Part shown: positions 15,010 to 24,779 of the stretch, in pieces
Layout of the letters: each line of letters starts with the position of its first letter
How positions within the stretch are numbered: position 1 is the stretch's first letter
DNA from: Arbacia lixula
Lineage: Eukaryota > Echinodermata > Echinoidea > Arbacioida > Arbaciidae
Reading direction: 5' to 3'
DNA length: 64,000 nt
Assembly (NCBI GenBank): GCA_963669155.1
Contig: OZ022583.1
Span: forward strand, 8,353,921 to 8,417,920
Translations under genes and position numbers: made by a program
Notes under the pieces: generated by a model
Told to the model about the DNA's origin: nothing
The model's database searches: none
What the model saw: the letters and a program-made list of their open reading frames with translations, nothing else

Positions 15010-17725
15010 GCGTCCACTTCTATTATTACTATTAGCAATAGTAGCAATGATAAACACCTTCTACTGGATACAACAACAACTAATGCTGCTGCTGCCGCCA
15101 GCAAAACAAATATTGAAAAAGGAGAAGAGCATAAAGAAGAATAAGAAGAAAAGTTTGAGGAGGGGCGAATAGGTGTTTTGGGAGTTCATGGGGCTGTCAC
15201 GATCACGTGGCATTTTATACGCACTCTATTTTGTTTGCACCTTCCCGTATCGCACTCGTGGAGCATCTGTCAATGGAGGCATGTCGCGGAGTACACTCAC
15301 TCCTGGGGGATCGTGACTCAGGCTGTCAAGAAAGTGATCTCATATTGAAATTTAATCTGAAGGGTAAAGAAATCAGTCAAAGCAATGAGGGGGAAAGTAG
15401 GTCTTGTAATCACTTTCCTCTGGATACCTACAAGACTTAAGTCATGAAACACATTTTCGTTTTCAGAGAAAAAAAAAAGAGGTAGGACGACGAAGAGAAT
15501 AAAGATATCTTCATGATGTATGAAGGGCGCGCAGATGAGACCAATTTAGGTTTGGGCGGAGAGATTTTCGGGTTGGCTGACGGGTAGCAAGTACATCTGA
15601 CCTTGATGGATAAGTCATAACTTAACTTCTGTCAAAAATCGGGATTTTCAAAGAGAAGGTTAAGGACAAAGAAGGAACCTAATATGTTGGTTGTGAAAAC
15701 GCTATCCTTCAATAAACACATTGTAATTGTGTAGGGTATTAATGTGAGAGACATATTCGGAAATGTGTTCACTAATCAAGTGTCCAATACCTTTGAATAC
15801 GCTACATTCACATTGTTGTATAAGCAATGATAGCAAACTCAGCAGCTTTATATGTGAGTCCCGGGAGCTGGCGGGAACAACTTCCCAGACAATGATACGG
15901 TAATGATCAACACAAAACGGCGCCTCGTGCGCTCCATCAGGACGACGTATCGGGGAGCTGCGCGACGACTCCGATTAACGGGTAGGATAAGTGAAGTTAA
16001 CTTCCTCGGTGCCAAAGTCTTGTGGCAATTATATACAACACAATTGATTGCCTATGGGACTGGAAGGCTTAACAAGAGAGGTGTTTTTGTATTCGGGAGC
16101 AGCGGTCAAGCTGTTAAGCTGTTCTATTTGTGTGGGGCAGCACACGTGATCCATGCAGACACGGGATGCGTACAGGGGATTAGATGTCCAGACGTGTTAT
16201 ATTGCTGCAGTCATGTTGAAAAGGCTCAAGGGAAAACATAGGATATGTAGGGATGTGGCCAAGCGATGTACGTGCGAAAATGTGGGTAGGCGTACATGCG
16301 CGGACGTGGGTTTGTCTTACAACAACTCGGTCCGATTGGATTCTTTTGTTTAGATTCCTTTTGTACGGTGAGAGATTTAATAGAGAAGAGGGAGGGGATG
16401 GGGGTGGGGGGGGGGGCAGATTTTGATGAGCTGGTTTGTCAAACAAAGTGTCCAGCTCTTGTTTTCAAGGTTAAGGTGCCAATCTAATCCCGAGGTGTGA
16501 TGTGAAAAGGGATGATATCTTAACGGAAGGAAGGGCTCACTCTCCCGACACCAACATCACACTGATAGTGTGATGTTGCCAATGATTCAAGTCCCGACAG
16601 ATTTGGTAACATCTTGACACTTTTGGTGTGATGTTGCCGTTTATTCGAGTATCGACATAGTTGACAACATCATTACACTTGTGATGTGATGTTGCCAATT
16701 ATTCAAGTATTGACAGATCAGGCAACATCATTACACTAACGTGTTGTGTTGCCCGGGATTGAAGTTTCGACAGAGACTGCAACATCAATCATCAATATGA
16801 TCGATTTGTCAAAATATCTACTCTAGCTGTCCATGGAACCACACACTTGAAGTTTCACACGAAGCATTGCGGTGAGAGGTACTATGCAGACTTGTCATAA
16901 TTGTCCTTTCGCGCATCACAAAACAGCGCATGCGCGCAGTACTTACCTTGTGGTCAAAAGAAATTTTCATTCCACGATATGATATCAGAGCTGATGATTA
17001 CCGTCCTCAATAATGTATCACAATTTTTTATCATTTGAATTCAAATTTTCTTTAGAACATTACCGAGCTATTTCTATGGTGTTTTGAACAGCTTGTTATC
17101 AATCTATTCGTCATGATTTCGTTCTTTATAAAAAATATACATTTCGGCCTTATGAGTCATGATAAGTATGATTATATCAGTGGAGTGAGTACTTGATATA
17201 TATATATATAATTGAAATATATATATAGGCCAGTGACTGGACTTATGGAGGGGCAGGTTATACGGTCACGATATAAAACGATCTCAAAGCTAAACGTGTT
17301 TTAATACACATGTTTGAGTGACTGCCTCCGATGACCAACTCTCCGATTGGCGATCTAAAATTAAATTGAGCCCCTGACTCACCGTCATCCCCTTTAACTT
17401 TCCCCAGGCCATGTTTAATTTTGTGGTTTTCCGTCTACCCCATGTGTGGCCTACCTCGTGAAAATTTCCATCCAGTTTGCCCCTCTTTTGATGTCCTTCG
17501 GAGTTTTTTATTTTCTTCTTTTCCCTTTCACGTTCATTTGCATGTGACCCTTCTCCGGCATTGCTTAGCTTTCGGATTAGATCAGGGATCATCAACAATT
17601 CATGTTTGAGCTGTCGGAGCGGTTGTTGCTCGTATATAATCATCGATGAGAGAAGGATTTATGTGGTGTATCTGTGTATGCATATGCATATGTGTGTGTA
17701 TGTGTATATATATATGTATGTGTGT

Positions 17726-17800
<75 letters not shown>

Positions 17801-20205
17801 TGTTACCAGCCACGAGACACCACTCATTGCCACTCGAACTGATTGGACAGGGAATCGACCACAGTGTAGGTCTAGACAGCTCATAGCCACGCAAGATTCC
17901 TTTTGTTTCACTGCTGGCTTGACCTAGTGTGTCCCCTCCCCCCTCCTTCACTCCAATCTCTCCGAACTGTTTGGAGAACAGTTAAGCAATATACCATACC
18001 ATAAAAATGTTTGATCCATATCATAAACATCTGCAGTCTTTGGCATGTTTGGGGATTTTGATGAAACGTAAATTCATGTGGCCACGTTTTGATTTAAGTT
18101 TTGTCAATTAAGTTTTGTCAATTAAGTAACATTCTTGTAAGTTCTTCTATGATTGCTAAAATGCTATTACATGACGAAGAGTTTTAGTGATCACTCTCAT
18201 GTGTTCTCTTTCCCCTAATTAACTGTTAACTATGAATTAACGTATATACACTTTTCTTCCCCATTTTCTCTTATCTCTCCGTATTTCTCTGCCCCTACCC
18301 CAAATCTTCCACTGTATCCGTCAATCTTTCTTATCTCGTCTCCTCGTTCTTATTCTTTTTTCTCCCTCTTCCTCTCTCTAAACAACACACATTCAACTAT
18401 CCTTGCCCTCCTTTACCCAATGTCCTCCCTCTCCTCCCCCATCACTTCACCCCCTTCACTACTGTCTCCTACCCCCACCCCATCGGCCCACCCCACAGTC
18501 ACGCAACCTTGGTACTACGGGCGGATGCTACGACAGGAGTGCGAGTACCTGATGCTCTCCCAGGGCAAGTCCCGACAGTACTTGGTTCGAGACAGCTCCC
18601 ATAGGGTGAGTCAACGTGGATGGAGAAGTCTAGGTTCTAGACGAGTCTATTACCATGATTACTGCCATGACTAGTAACTCGCCCAGACGCTGAATGCCAC
18701 AAGCTGATATGATTGGTGGCGTACAGGTGTCACGGCGCGGCTAGGAGTTTTGCGTTAAAGCCCAGTCCTAAAATAAACTGCTCTCAATAAAAACATAAGG
18801 ACATCGTTTCTTTTAGAGAAACACATGAGATTTATATCATTAAAGCAAGCCAGAATGAAAAAATGAAAGTGACATCGGAGCCTGACGGCCGAGTTGTCAA
18901 TTTGCCTCCCCAATTTGTTCGTATCGATCCTTAAAACATCCAGAACTTTCTTATTATTTGTTCCTCAAACTTGCTTTGCTCTGCTTCTCAGATTGTTGTG
19001 CTTTAAGAGCAATTTCATTTTGGACTGTAATTCCCTTTTAACCCTTTGTGTGTCAGTCACTTTTTAATTGTAAGTTAAAGGTAATTGTAACAACTGTAAT
19101 TCCCTTTTAACTCTTTGTGTGTCAGTCAATTTTTAATTGTAAGTTAAAGGTAATTGTAACAACTGTAATTCCCTTTTAACCCTTTGTGTGTCAGTCAATT
19201 TTTAATTGTAAGTTAAAGGTAATTGTAACAACTGTAATTCCCTTTTAACTCTTTGTGTGTCAGTCAATTTTTAATTGTACGTTAAAGGTAATTGTAACAA
19301 CTGTAATTCCCTTTTAACTCTTTGTGTATCAGTCCGATGTGATGTCTTTGTATAGATAGTGAAATAAACCACAAATGGCACGTTCAAGTTAATCGACTCA
19401 AAAAGAGGCAAATTGCTACTCTACATAGTTTTGTATTTGTACTTGTATTACTTGTGCAACACTGCGTCGATCTTGCCAATGGTACAAACAGAGTTAAGGC
19501 CACTGCACACGACACGATTTTGCCATGATTCTGCAGTCGTAAGGGCCTACGACTGGAAATGTGACGTCACCTTCTTGTATAAACTAAATATCAGGGTCTT
19601 GCAATGCGGTCAGTCGCACAGTGGAACGACTAATCGGATCGTGTCGTCTGCGGATGGCCTTTAAGCATTGATCAGTCTGCATATTCCAAATTAATGAGTC
19701 AGATCAATGGGTTAGAATGAATGAGACTCTTAGGTATTTGTTTCCATGCTATCGTGTCTTGATCCGTGAACTAGAAACAGTTTGCATGGTTAAGTCGCTG
19801 CACGGTAAGCGGTAGATTGCAGGTTTATATCCCGTCTGGTCCCAAGATTTTTGTATGACTTCTTTGTCATTTATTAACAGGACGAAGAACGCTATCCCAT
19901 ATACTACTGGGTGTATGCATACAATTTCATTTCAAAATTAAAACCCCAAACTGTCTAACGCTAACGATTCTACTCTATCGATTTCATTCTCGCAGGCCGG
20001 TGACCTAATGCTCTCGGTGCTGTACGGCTCCAAGGTGCACCATTACGTCATCCAGACCACGGACGACAAGAAGTTCCAGATCGCCCACCACGACTTCGTG
20101 TCAGTCGAGGCCATCCTCGATTTCTACCACAAGCACGTCATCATGTACTCGCCGCAGCAGGAACCCGTCTACCTCGGCGACCCTTTTATCTTCCGCCGCC
20201 GTTAG
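243..20205 (+). CDS. SH2-domain adapter protein, 3' five exons (gene span)
   Basis: The five exons (243-735, 4530-5585, 9886-10768, 18499-18605, 19996-20205) join with matching phases (0, 0, 1, 0) into about 915 codons ending at a TAG. The product is a long, low-complexity Ser/Pro/Gln-rich body followed by one C-terminal SH2 domain. It contains three YxNx motifs (YDNV, YMNV, YENV), the pattern that binds Grb2-type SH2 domains when phosphorylated. It also has class-II SH3 ligands (PVPLPR, PIPAPR). The SH2 domain keeps the arginine of the FLVR motif (YLVRDSS) and the HY of strand D. Strand order and spacing look most like Crk-family SH2 domains, but there is no SH3 or kinase domain. I infer a cytoplasmic scaffold in tyrosine-kinase signalling. 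I cannot name the orthologue. The N-terminus lies left of the window. Confidence 0.8.
736..4529 (+). other. Intron A-B of the SH2-adapter gene
   Basis: This 3.8-kb intron has no supported gene. It holds a partial copy of the CRE-carrying MITE family (about 3148-3260), an AT-rich stretch at 2300-2900 and small poly-A or purine runs. The short ORFs in it have no recognisable domains. Confidence 0.6.
4530..5585 (+). CDS. SH2-adapter exon B (phosphotyrosine and proline motifs)
   Basis: The acceptor is TCCTCAG at 4523-4529 and the donor TCG|GTAGGA follows 5585. The exon is 1056 nt (352 codons), phase 0 to phase 0. It carries an acidic Trp/Tyr-rich patch near 4700-4800. The tyrosine motifs are YDNV (codon at 4932), YMNV (5499) and YENV (5541). 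The segment RKPVPLPR fits a PxxPxR SH3 ligand. Third-position GC is high compared with the flanking introns, as expected for a real exon. These features point to a scaffold that recruits Grb2-like SH2 and SH3 proteins. That role is inferred from the motifs. Confidence 0.85.
7221..7357. mobile_element. Harbinger-like MITE copy with a CRE-type palindrome
   Basis: It starts GGCCACTGCAGACGACACGA, matching the left end of the full copy at 19497. It carries the palindrome GTGACGTCAC in the middle and ends in an inverted version of the first 20 bases (AAATCGTGTCGT). It is diverged, and the target-site duplication is unclear. Confidence 0.55.
7771..7841. repeat. (ATT)n microsatellite
   Basis: This is a run of ATT units with two ATC interruptions. 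On the other strand it reads as poly-Asn or poly-Ile ORFs, which are artefacts. Confidence 0.9.
9886..10768 (+). CDS. SH2-adapter exon C (Ser/Gln/His-rich)
   Basis: The acceptor is TGTACAG ending at 9885 and the donor is ATG|GTAAGA after 10768. The exon is 883 nt, phase 0 in and phase 1 out. It begins with a PIPAPR segment (PxxPxR SH3 ligand), then low-complexity Ser-rich sequence, a His/Gln tract near 10490-10540, and a Gly/Ser-rich end. The region is probably disordered linker between the tyrosine motifs and the SH2 domain. Confidence 0.8.
11323..11387. repeat. (GT)n microsatellite
   Basis: An almost pure GT run that ends in GCGTGCGTGTGTATATA. Confidence 0.9.
12185..12347. mobile_element. 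Harbinger-like MITE copy, inverted orientation
   Basis: It begins AAGGCC after a TA-rich flank and runs through CTGCGACTGGCTGAATCGCA and a GTGACGTCAC core. It ends in CAAAATCGTGCCATCTGCGG, the inverted counterpart of the left end at 19497. The terminal bases have decayed. Confidence 0.55.
12881..13044. mobile_element. Foldback MITE with about 35-bp inverted ends
   Basis: The left end GGTGTTTCACCAAGCTGTTC continues into GTAAGTTACGAACGA. The right end is its reverse complement with about one mismatch (...GAACAGCTTCGTGAAACACC). An inner palindromic pair around ACCAGTC and CTTCTTGTGCTAAA extends the hairpin. No transposase is encoded. Confidence 0.75.
13751..13817. repeat. (CT)n microsatellite
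   Basis: A CT run with a few CTGT and CCCT interruptions. It gives spurious Leu/Ser and Arg/Glu ORFs. Confidence 0.9.
14450..15009. repeat. (CTA)n trinucleotide array, about 0.55 kb
   Basis: About 180 trinucleotide units, mostly CTA/ACT, with ATT, CCG, CCA, CGA and TTC variants spaced through it. Poly-Leu, poly-Ser and poly-Val ORFs on both strands are products of the repeat and not genes. Confidence 0.95.
16545..16795. repeat. Tandem array of about four 59-bp units
   Basis: Each unit contains a GTGTGATGTTGCC segment, then ATTCAAGT, CGACAGA and CAACATCATTACAC. The start (GTGATGTTGCC) and end (GGCAACATCA) of a unit are inverted with respect to each other, so each unit can fold into a hairpin. 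The units have diverged. Confidence 0.7.
17690..17803. repeat. (TG)n microsatellite
   Basis: A long TG run with TATATA and TATG interruptions at its left side. Confidence 0.9.
18499..18605 (+). CDS. SH2-adapter exon D (N-terminal half of the SH2 domain)
   Basis: The acceptor CCACAG ends at 18498 after a long pyrimidine tract, and the donor AGG|GTGAGT follows 18605. The exon is 107 nt, phase 1 in and phase 0 out. It encodes the WYYGRM start of an SH2 domain, helix A, and strand B with YLVRDSS. The arginine there is the invariant phosphotyrosine contact. Confidence 0.9.
19025..19335. repeat. 69-bp minisatellite, about 4.5 copies
   Basis: Unit starts recur at 19025, 19094, 19163, 19232 and 19301, exactly 69 bp apart. 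Each unit begins CTGTAATTCCCTTTTAAC and contains CTTTGTGTGTCAGTC and TTAATTGTAAGTTAAAGG. Units differ by only a few bases. The TTAAC(C/T)CTTTGTGTGTCAG part resembles the end of the small TTAA MITE family in this window. Confidence 0.9.
19497..19660. mobile_element. Complete Harbinger-like MITE flanked by TTA
   Basis: A 164-bp element flanked on both sides by TTA, a 3-bp TWA target duplication typical of PIF/Harbinger. The ends are inverted repeats: AGGCCACTGCACACGACACG on the left matches the complement of CGTGTCGTCTGCGGATGGCCT on the right with few mismatches. It has no coding capacity. The centre has a perfect GTGACGTCAC. Related copies lie at about 3148, 7221, 12185 and 57142. Confidence 0.75.
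19785..19835 (+). other. tRNA-like segment, possible SINE head
   Basis: TGGTTAAGTCG at 19787 fits an A box and GGTTTATATCC at 19822 is a poor B box. The spacing between them is short, so this may be a decayed tRNA-derived SINE head or chance. It is not a functional tRNA. Confidence 0.3.
19996..20205 (+). CDS. SH2-adapter terminal exon (C-terminal half of the SH2 domain)
   Basis: The acceptor TCTCGCAG ends at 19995 and the exon enters in phase 0. It encodes 69 residues and a TAG stop. It covers strands C and D (LSVLYGSKVHHYVI), the FQI strand, helix B (SVEAILDFYHKH) and a short Arg-rich tail (DPFIFRRR) that ends the protein directly after the domain. The layout is closest to Crk-type SH2 domains. 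A (GTC)n run follows the stop. Confidence 0.9.
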   Translation, partial: AGDLMLSVLYGSKVHHYVIQTTDDKKFQIAHHDFVSVEAILDFYHKHVIMYSPQQEPVYLGDPFIFRRR

Positions 20206-20999
20206 AACTGCGTGGTAGTGGTCGTGATCATCGTCGTCGTCGTCGTCGCCGGTCGTTCCACTTCCTCTGATCTAGTGCCAAGCACCGCAGATCGTTATCA
20301 TGCATCTCGATGGAAATTTGTTACATGCACATTTTTAAATATTTGATTGATTTTGTTGTCCTTTCTTTGTTTTAAATAGTCGACCGAATAATCATTATTA
20401 CGTCATATGATTATCATGTCGGTCGCATGATTACGCATGCTCCAACTTATTGACTATTATCGTCTGACGCTTTGTATTGTCTTGTCACTGTCTTGATGGC
20501 TGCATCGGATAATAATGATACGTCTCATTTATGGCCGGTCGCCAAATGATATTAGGCATGTATAATTCTGCATGTGTCAACATTATAAATATAGAAATGT
20601 TTCTGTCACAATTGGTCGGATTGGATTTGGAATTATTTTTGTGTTGAGGAGGGTGCATGTCCAATGAGTTTGTGTTGCGACGCACCTGTCATTATGATGA
20701 CCATGAGGATTTGCGATCTGGGGATAATACCAGTTTATTTACTATATACATGAATACTAAGTTGTCTTTTTTTGCCACTTGCATAACTCTTAACATGCAT
20801 GCCGATTTAGTTGTTGATTTGACCACAACACGACTGTCTATGCGATTCACATGAACAATGATATGTTGTAATGTTTTCATGAGGATAATAATGCCTTGAG
20901 GCAATTTCGATATTGTTCACCCATCCGCTCCTTTGATTTTTCCGCCTTTCAACAAAATTAATGAACTCATGAGAGGTTTGTTTTCATGTGCATCTTTCC

Positions 21000-21005
21000 A
21001 ATAAA
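21000..21005 (+). promoter_or_regulatory. Candidate polyadenylation signal AATAAA
   Basis: The first AATAAA after the SH2 stop codon, about 0.8 kb downstream. The transcript could end here or at the later signal at 22816. Confidence 0.35.
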
Positions 21006-22815
21006 AATGACTAGCCTATCCAGTTATGAGGCATTTCATCCACAGTTTTATAATTACGGGAGACATGACTTTTGTGATTTTTTTTACAGTGTAAACGCAG
21101 CAGAGAGAGTAGTTAAAGACGATGGTATACAATTAAGAAGTTACAACTTCGATTGATTTTATACTTAGGTCACATGTTACGAATAACTCCTTAGCTAATA
21201 AATGTGGTAGGAAATTGTTTAAATATAGCGTATGTCTGTATAGACCGATATGCCTCAAGTATAGTGGTAGGCCTAGAAAGATATGCAGGATATTACGGAG
21301 ACTGATTTTGAAGAAAAACACACCATTTTAGAGAGAAAAGTCCGATGGCAAGACCGTTCATGACGGAGTGAGAAAAAGGCATTGGCATCAAGAGTTATAT
21401 GAGCATGCGCAGTCACCTGAGGAACGAGAACTAAAGGTCAAACATAACTCGATTGCTTTATAGCCCTTCACCCGGAAGGTATCAGTGTTTCCTGCCAGTG
21501 ACCCCTTCGCTTGTTCTCCGTCTTATCTGGTGCTGTGCACTGCTAGACAAGGAAATGGCCGTGATCCCGAAAGCGAAAAAAAGTTTACCTATGGAATAAA
21601 CTGCCCTATATCTAGGAGAGATATACAGACCAGGTAGGATCCTTTGATCCAGTAACTGGGGTAATAATGCAGGGCCCTCATGAAACGCAGTGTTCTTACT
21701 GATGAGGCTACCCTGGGTTCATAAGATCCTATCACCATAATCATTATTGTTATCTCTATCATCATTATTATAATTACAATAACATTCGTCTTCATAAGAT
21801 ATGAAATTACTGCAAAATACATTAAACGGTAGAAGAGGTCGTAACCAACCGCTGATGACGCTCTGAAATGAATAAATAAACACATTGTGATATGCCATCA
21901 TCGGATGCATAGACGCACCCTTTGTGTGCCAGTAAATACTGCCCTTTTATGTCGTGTGTATTAATGGTGAAATAATCTACACGTGGCGCATGAAGGGCTG
22001 TGCAAACGAAACCTCTCTGAGCAGTGAATATACACAAATATATACCGCAAACATGCACTTGTTGCCAGATGTCTTCAGACATGCTAAATGATATTTTTTT
22101 TAGACAGACATAGTAGAATGGACTGATTTCAAGCTTCATGAAGAACGTAAAACCTACATCTGCTATAAAATGAGAATGTCTTCTAATTTATAATGTTTAT
22201 ATGAAAAAATAATGTATTTCAAAAGAGCTTAAAAAATAATATCGAGACACTGATATAAATTAATTGCGGATATTATCGGTTCTCCGCTGCCAAATCGGTG
22301 TATACTTTGTAATATGATCTGACAAAAAAGGAGGCTGTATCATTCAAAAGGGTTCTTGACAGAATTTATGAAGTTCGACACTTTATGTTCGCTACATCAC
22401 CACAGACCTACATATAAACATTCGCCTTTTGTTATACTATGATAATGCATGCCGCCTTTGTTAATCTGTAGACGTAGTGCACCCATTATTTCCTCTTTTT
22501 GTATGCAATTTTATTGTAAATTTGTCGATAAACACTATCCCATTGCAAAAAGCTGTCAATCTAAACAATGCAATGAAGATCATCTTGTAAATAGTTATGG
22601 TGTGAATATAAACGAGGCTAAGATGACGACAATCTGTACTATTTAGCTCGGAATGCACTTCGTGTAGGGATATATTTTTTGTAACGAATATCTGAATATA
22701 GTGTATATTAAAGTAATATTTGTAAGCATTCGCTAAAGCGTTTGTACATGAGAGTATGTAAGCTACGTCTCTCTTTTAATTGTTTGATTGTGATATGTGC
22801 TTCACGTGTTAGTGC

Positions 22816-22821
22816 AATAAA
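22816..22821 (+). promoter_or_regulatory. Alternative polyadenylation signal AATAAA
   Basis: An AATAAA followed within 60 bases by TG-rich sequence, 2.6 kb after the SH2 stop. It is compatible with a long 3' UTR, but AT-rich sequence makes chance matches likely. Confidence 0.3.
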
Positions 22822-22929
22822 TGGATGATTGATTGGTATTTCATAGAAAATAATGCTTGGAGCGTTTGTTATCGTTCTTGACATTAGTGTGACTAGATAA
22901 GGATGGGTGACAAGAATATGAGACAGATG

Positions 22930-22957
22930 TAGAGAGGAGATAGGAGGAGAGAGGAGA

Positions 22958-23017
<60 letters not shown>

Positions 23018-23147
23018 GAGGGGGAGGGACAGAGACAGAGACAAGGAGAGAGAGGAAGAGAAATGGAGGGAGAGATAGAGAGAAAGAGAGAGAGAGAGAG
23101 GAGAGCGATAGAGAGAGAGAGGAGGGGTAGAGAGAGAGGGAGAGGGG

Positions 23148-23197
<50 letters not shown>

Positions 23198-23415
23198 GAG
23201 AGGGAGAGCGATAGAGAAAGAGAGAGAAAGAGAGAGAGAGAGAGAGATAGAGAGAGAGAGAATATATATAGGACAGGGGAGAAATGTACATGAGAGAGAG
23301 AAGAAGCGGGCTGGTTAGAAATGGGCGGAGAGTGAAATGGAGAGGCCAAATAGAGAGCAGAGAAGAGTGAAAAAGGAGGAAGGAGAGGAAGGAGAGAGGA
23401 AGGAGAGGAATACAT
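22930..23415. repeat. (GA)n-rich purine array
   Basis: Nearly 500 bp of polypurine GA/GGA with small interruptions. It yields Ser/Leu-rich ORFs on the minus strand and Arg/Glu ORFs on the plus strand, none of them credible as genes. Confidence 0.9.
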
Positions 23416-23715
23416 TGCAAGGGGATGGATACTGGCCGTATTTTATCGTCCGCCTATTCTCCCACACACTTTACGCCACTGATTCACATAGTACTCACAC
23501 CGCGCCAGACCACTGATTGCGCGACTCCACGAATCTGTCCGCCAGAGAAAAAAAAAATGTATTTCAGGTGAATTTTCTTGTATGTGATGCGCCACCAACG
23601 TCGTCCGTTGTCGGCGGATTGCTAAATACAGTCTAGGGGGTGGACTAGGGGATGTATTGCAATAGGAAGGGATCAAGAAACAGTAAAATGAAAGGGAGTG
23701 AAAATTAAAAAAAAA

Positions 23716-23843
23716 AAGAAAGAAAGAAAGAAGAGAGCGGGGAGAGAGATGGAAGGAGAGTCAGATATATAATAAAAGCAATTACATATATATTTATATA
23801 GAGAGAGAGAGAGGGGGAGAGAGGGAGAGAGAGAGAGAGAGAC

Positions 23844-23890
<47 letters not shown>

Positions 23891-24145
23891 GGAGAGAGAG
23901 AGGAACAGAAAGACAGAGAGAGACAGAGAGAGGCAGAGAGAGACAGAGACAGAGAGACAGAGACAGAGAGAGATAGAAAGATAGAGAGAGAGAGATAGAG
24001 AGAGACAGACAGACAGACAGATAGGGAATGAGAGACAGAGACTGAGAGGGGAAAGGGAGAAGGGAGGGAGGGGGAGATAGAGGGGGAAGGGGGGGGGGGA
24101 GAAATGGGCAGACAGGTAGACATATATAGAAAGAGAGAGTGAGAA
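23716..24145. repeat. Second (GA)n and (GACA)n purine array
   Basis: A GA array with GACAGA and AGACAGACAGAC variants and G runs near 24080. It is separate from the array at 22930, with about 300 bp of ordinary sequence between them. Confidence 0.9.
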
Positions 24146-24416
24146 AACAAAGAGAGTGATAAGGAAAAATTAAGAAAAAGTTCCCCCTAACCCGAAAAAT
24201 CGTGCTTGACATGTTTTTCTAAGGGCAGAATAGGATCCTAGTGTATCCTCATTTCCCATCATGGCTTGTACTGGTTGGGATTCGGTGTTTCAAACAGCAT
24301 TTGACACTTCTGAAAATGATAACAATAAAGTTACAATTCAAAGTCAAGCTAAAGTTATTACATAATAAATTCAAGGGATGTTACATTTTTTGGGAAGCAG
24401 GTTTTGTGATGTTTAA

Positions 24417-24779
24417 AGGGAATATACTGTATTGGGAAGACAAAAGGACTTCAAAAGGGTGATCGTGAGCAATCTTCATGCCAATGGTCTTAAATTCATG
24501 TATTGTCCATTTTAGAAATTTGCACAGAGTTGTTGGCCCTCAAATTATCCAAATTCGGAGTTACTAGTGATTTAATGACAAATCTGTAAAAAGTTCGGGC
24601 CGAACACAGTGAGGATTTGTGATTTAATCACTAATTACTGCAAATGTGGATCATTTGAGGGCAAATAACTTTCAGCAAGTTTCTAAAATGGACAATACAT
24701 GAATTTAAGGCCATTGGTAAGAAGATTGCTCACGATCACCTTTTGAAGGCTTTTGTCTTCCCAGTACAGTAATTGCTCT
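24417..24779. mobile_element. TTAA-flanked foldback element, copy 1
   Basis: A 363-bp palindromic element flanked by TTAA on both sides. The left end AGGGAATATACTGTATTGGG pairs with a right end reading TCCCAGTACAGTAATTGCTCT. The arms extend inward through GTGATCGTGAGCAATCTTC and CATGTATTGTCCATTTTAGAA, almost to the centre. A second copy lies at 48206-48570. TTAA targeting suggests a piggyBac-type MITE. It encodes no protein. Confidence 0.8.

Larger units (their letters stand above)
10769..18498 (+). other. Intron C-D of the SH2-adapter gene
   Basis: This 7.7-kb intron is dense in simple repeats: (GT)n at 11323, (CT)n at 13751, (CTA)n at 14450 and (TG)n at 17690. It also holds a MITE copy at 12185, a foldback element at 12881 and a roughly 59-bp tandem array at 16545. 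I see no real gene in it. Confidence 0.6.
18606..19995 (+). other. Intron D-E of the SH2-adapter gene
   Basis: This 1.4-kb intron splits the SH2 domain right after strand B. It holds a 69-bp minisatellite (19025-19335), a complete Harbinger-like MITE (19497-19660) and a weak tRNA-like segment (19785-19835). Confidence 0.7.
20206..24416 (+). other. 3' UTR and intergenic sequence downstream of the SH2 gene
   Basis: No second gene is supported here. The first 0.8-2.6 kb is probably 3' UTR (AATAAA at 21000 and 22816). Beyond that are two long GA arrays (22930-23415 and 23716-24145) and a copy of the small CCCTTTGTGTGCCAG element near 21915. Confidence 0.5.

Noticed and set aside
14284..15172. 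Long poly-Ser, poly-Val and poly-Leu ORFs on both strands
   Set aside because: They are translations of the (CTA)n array in each frame.
22708..23420. Ser/Leu/Pro-rich ORFs on the minus strand over the purine array
   Set aside because: Simple-repeat translation with no domain or splice support. The same applies to 23673-24212 and 40503-40907.
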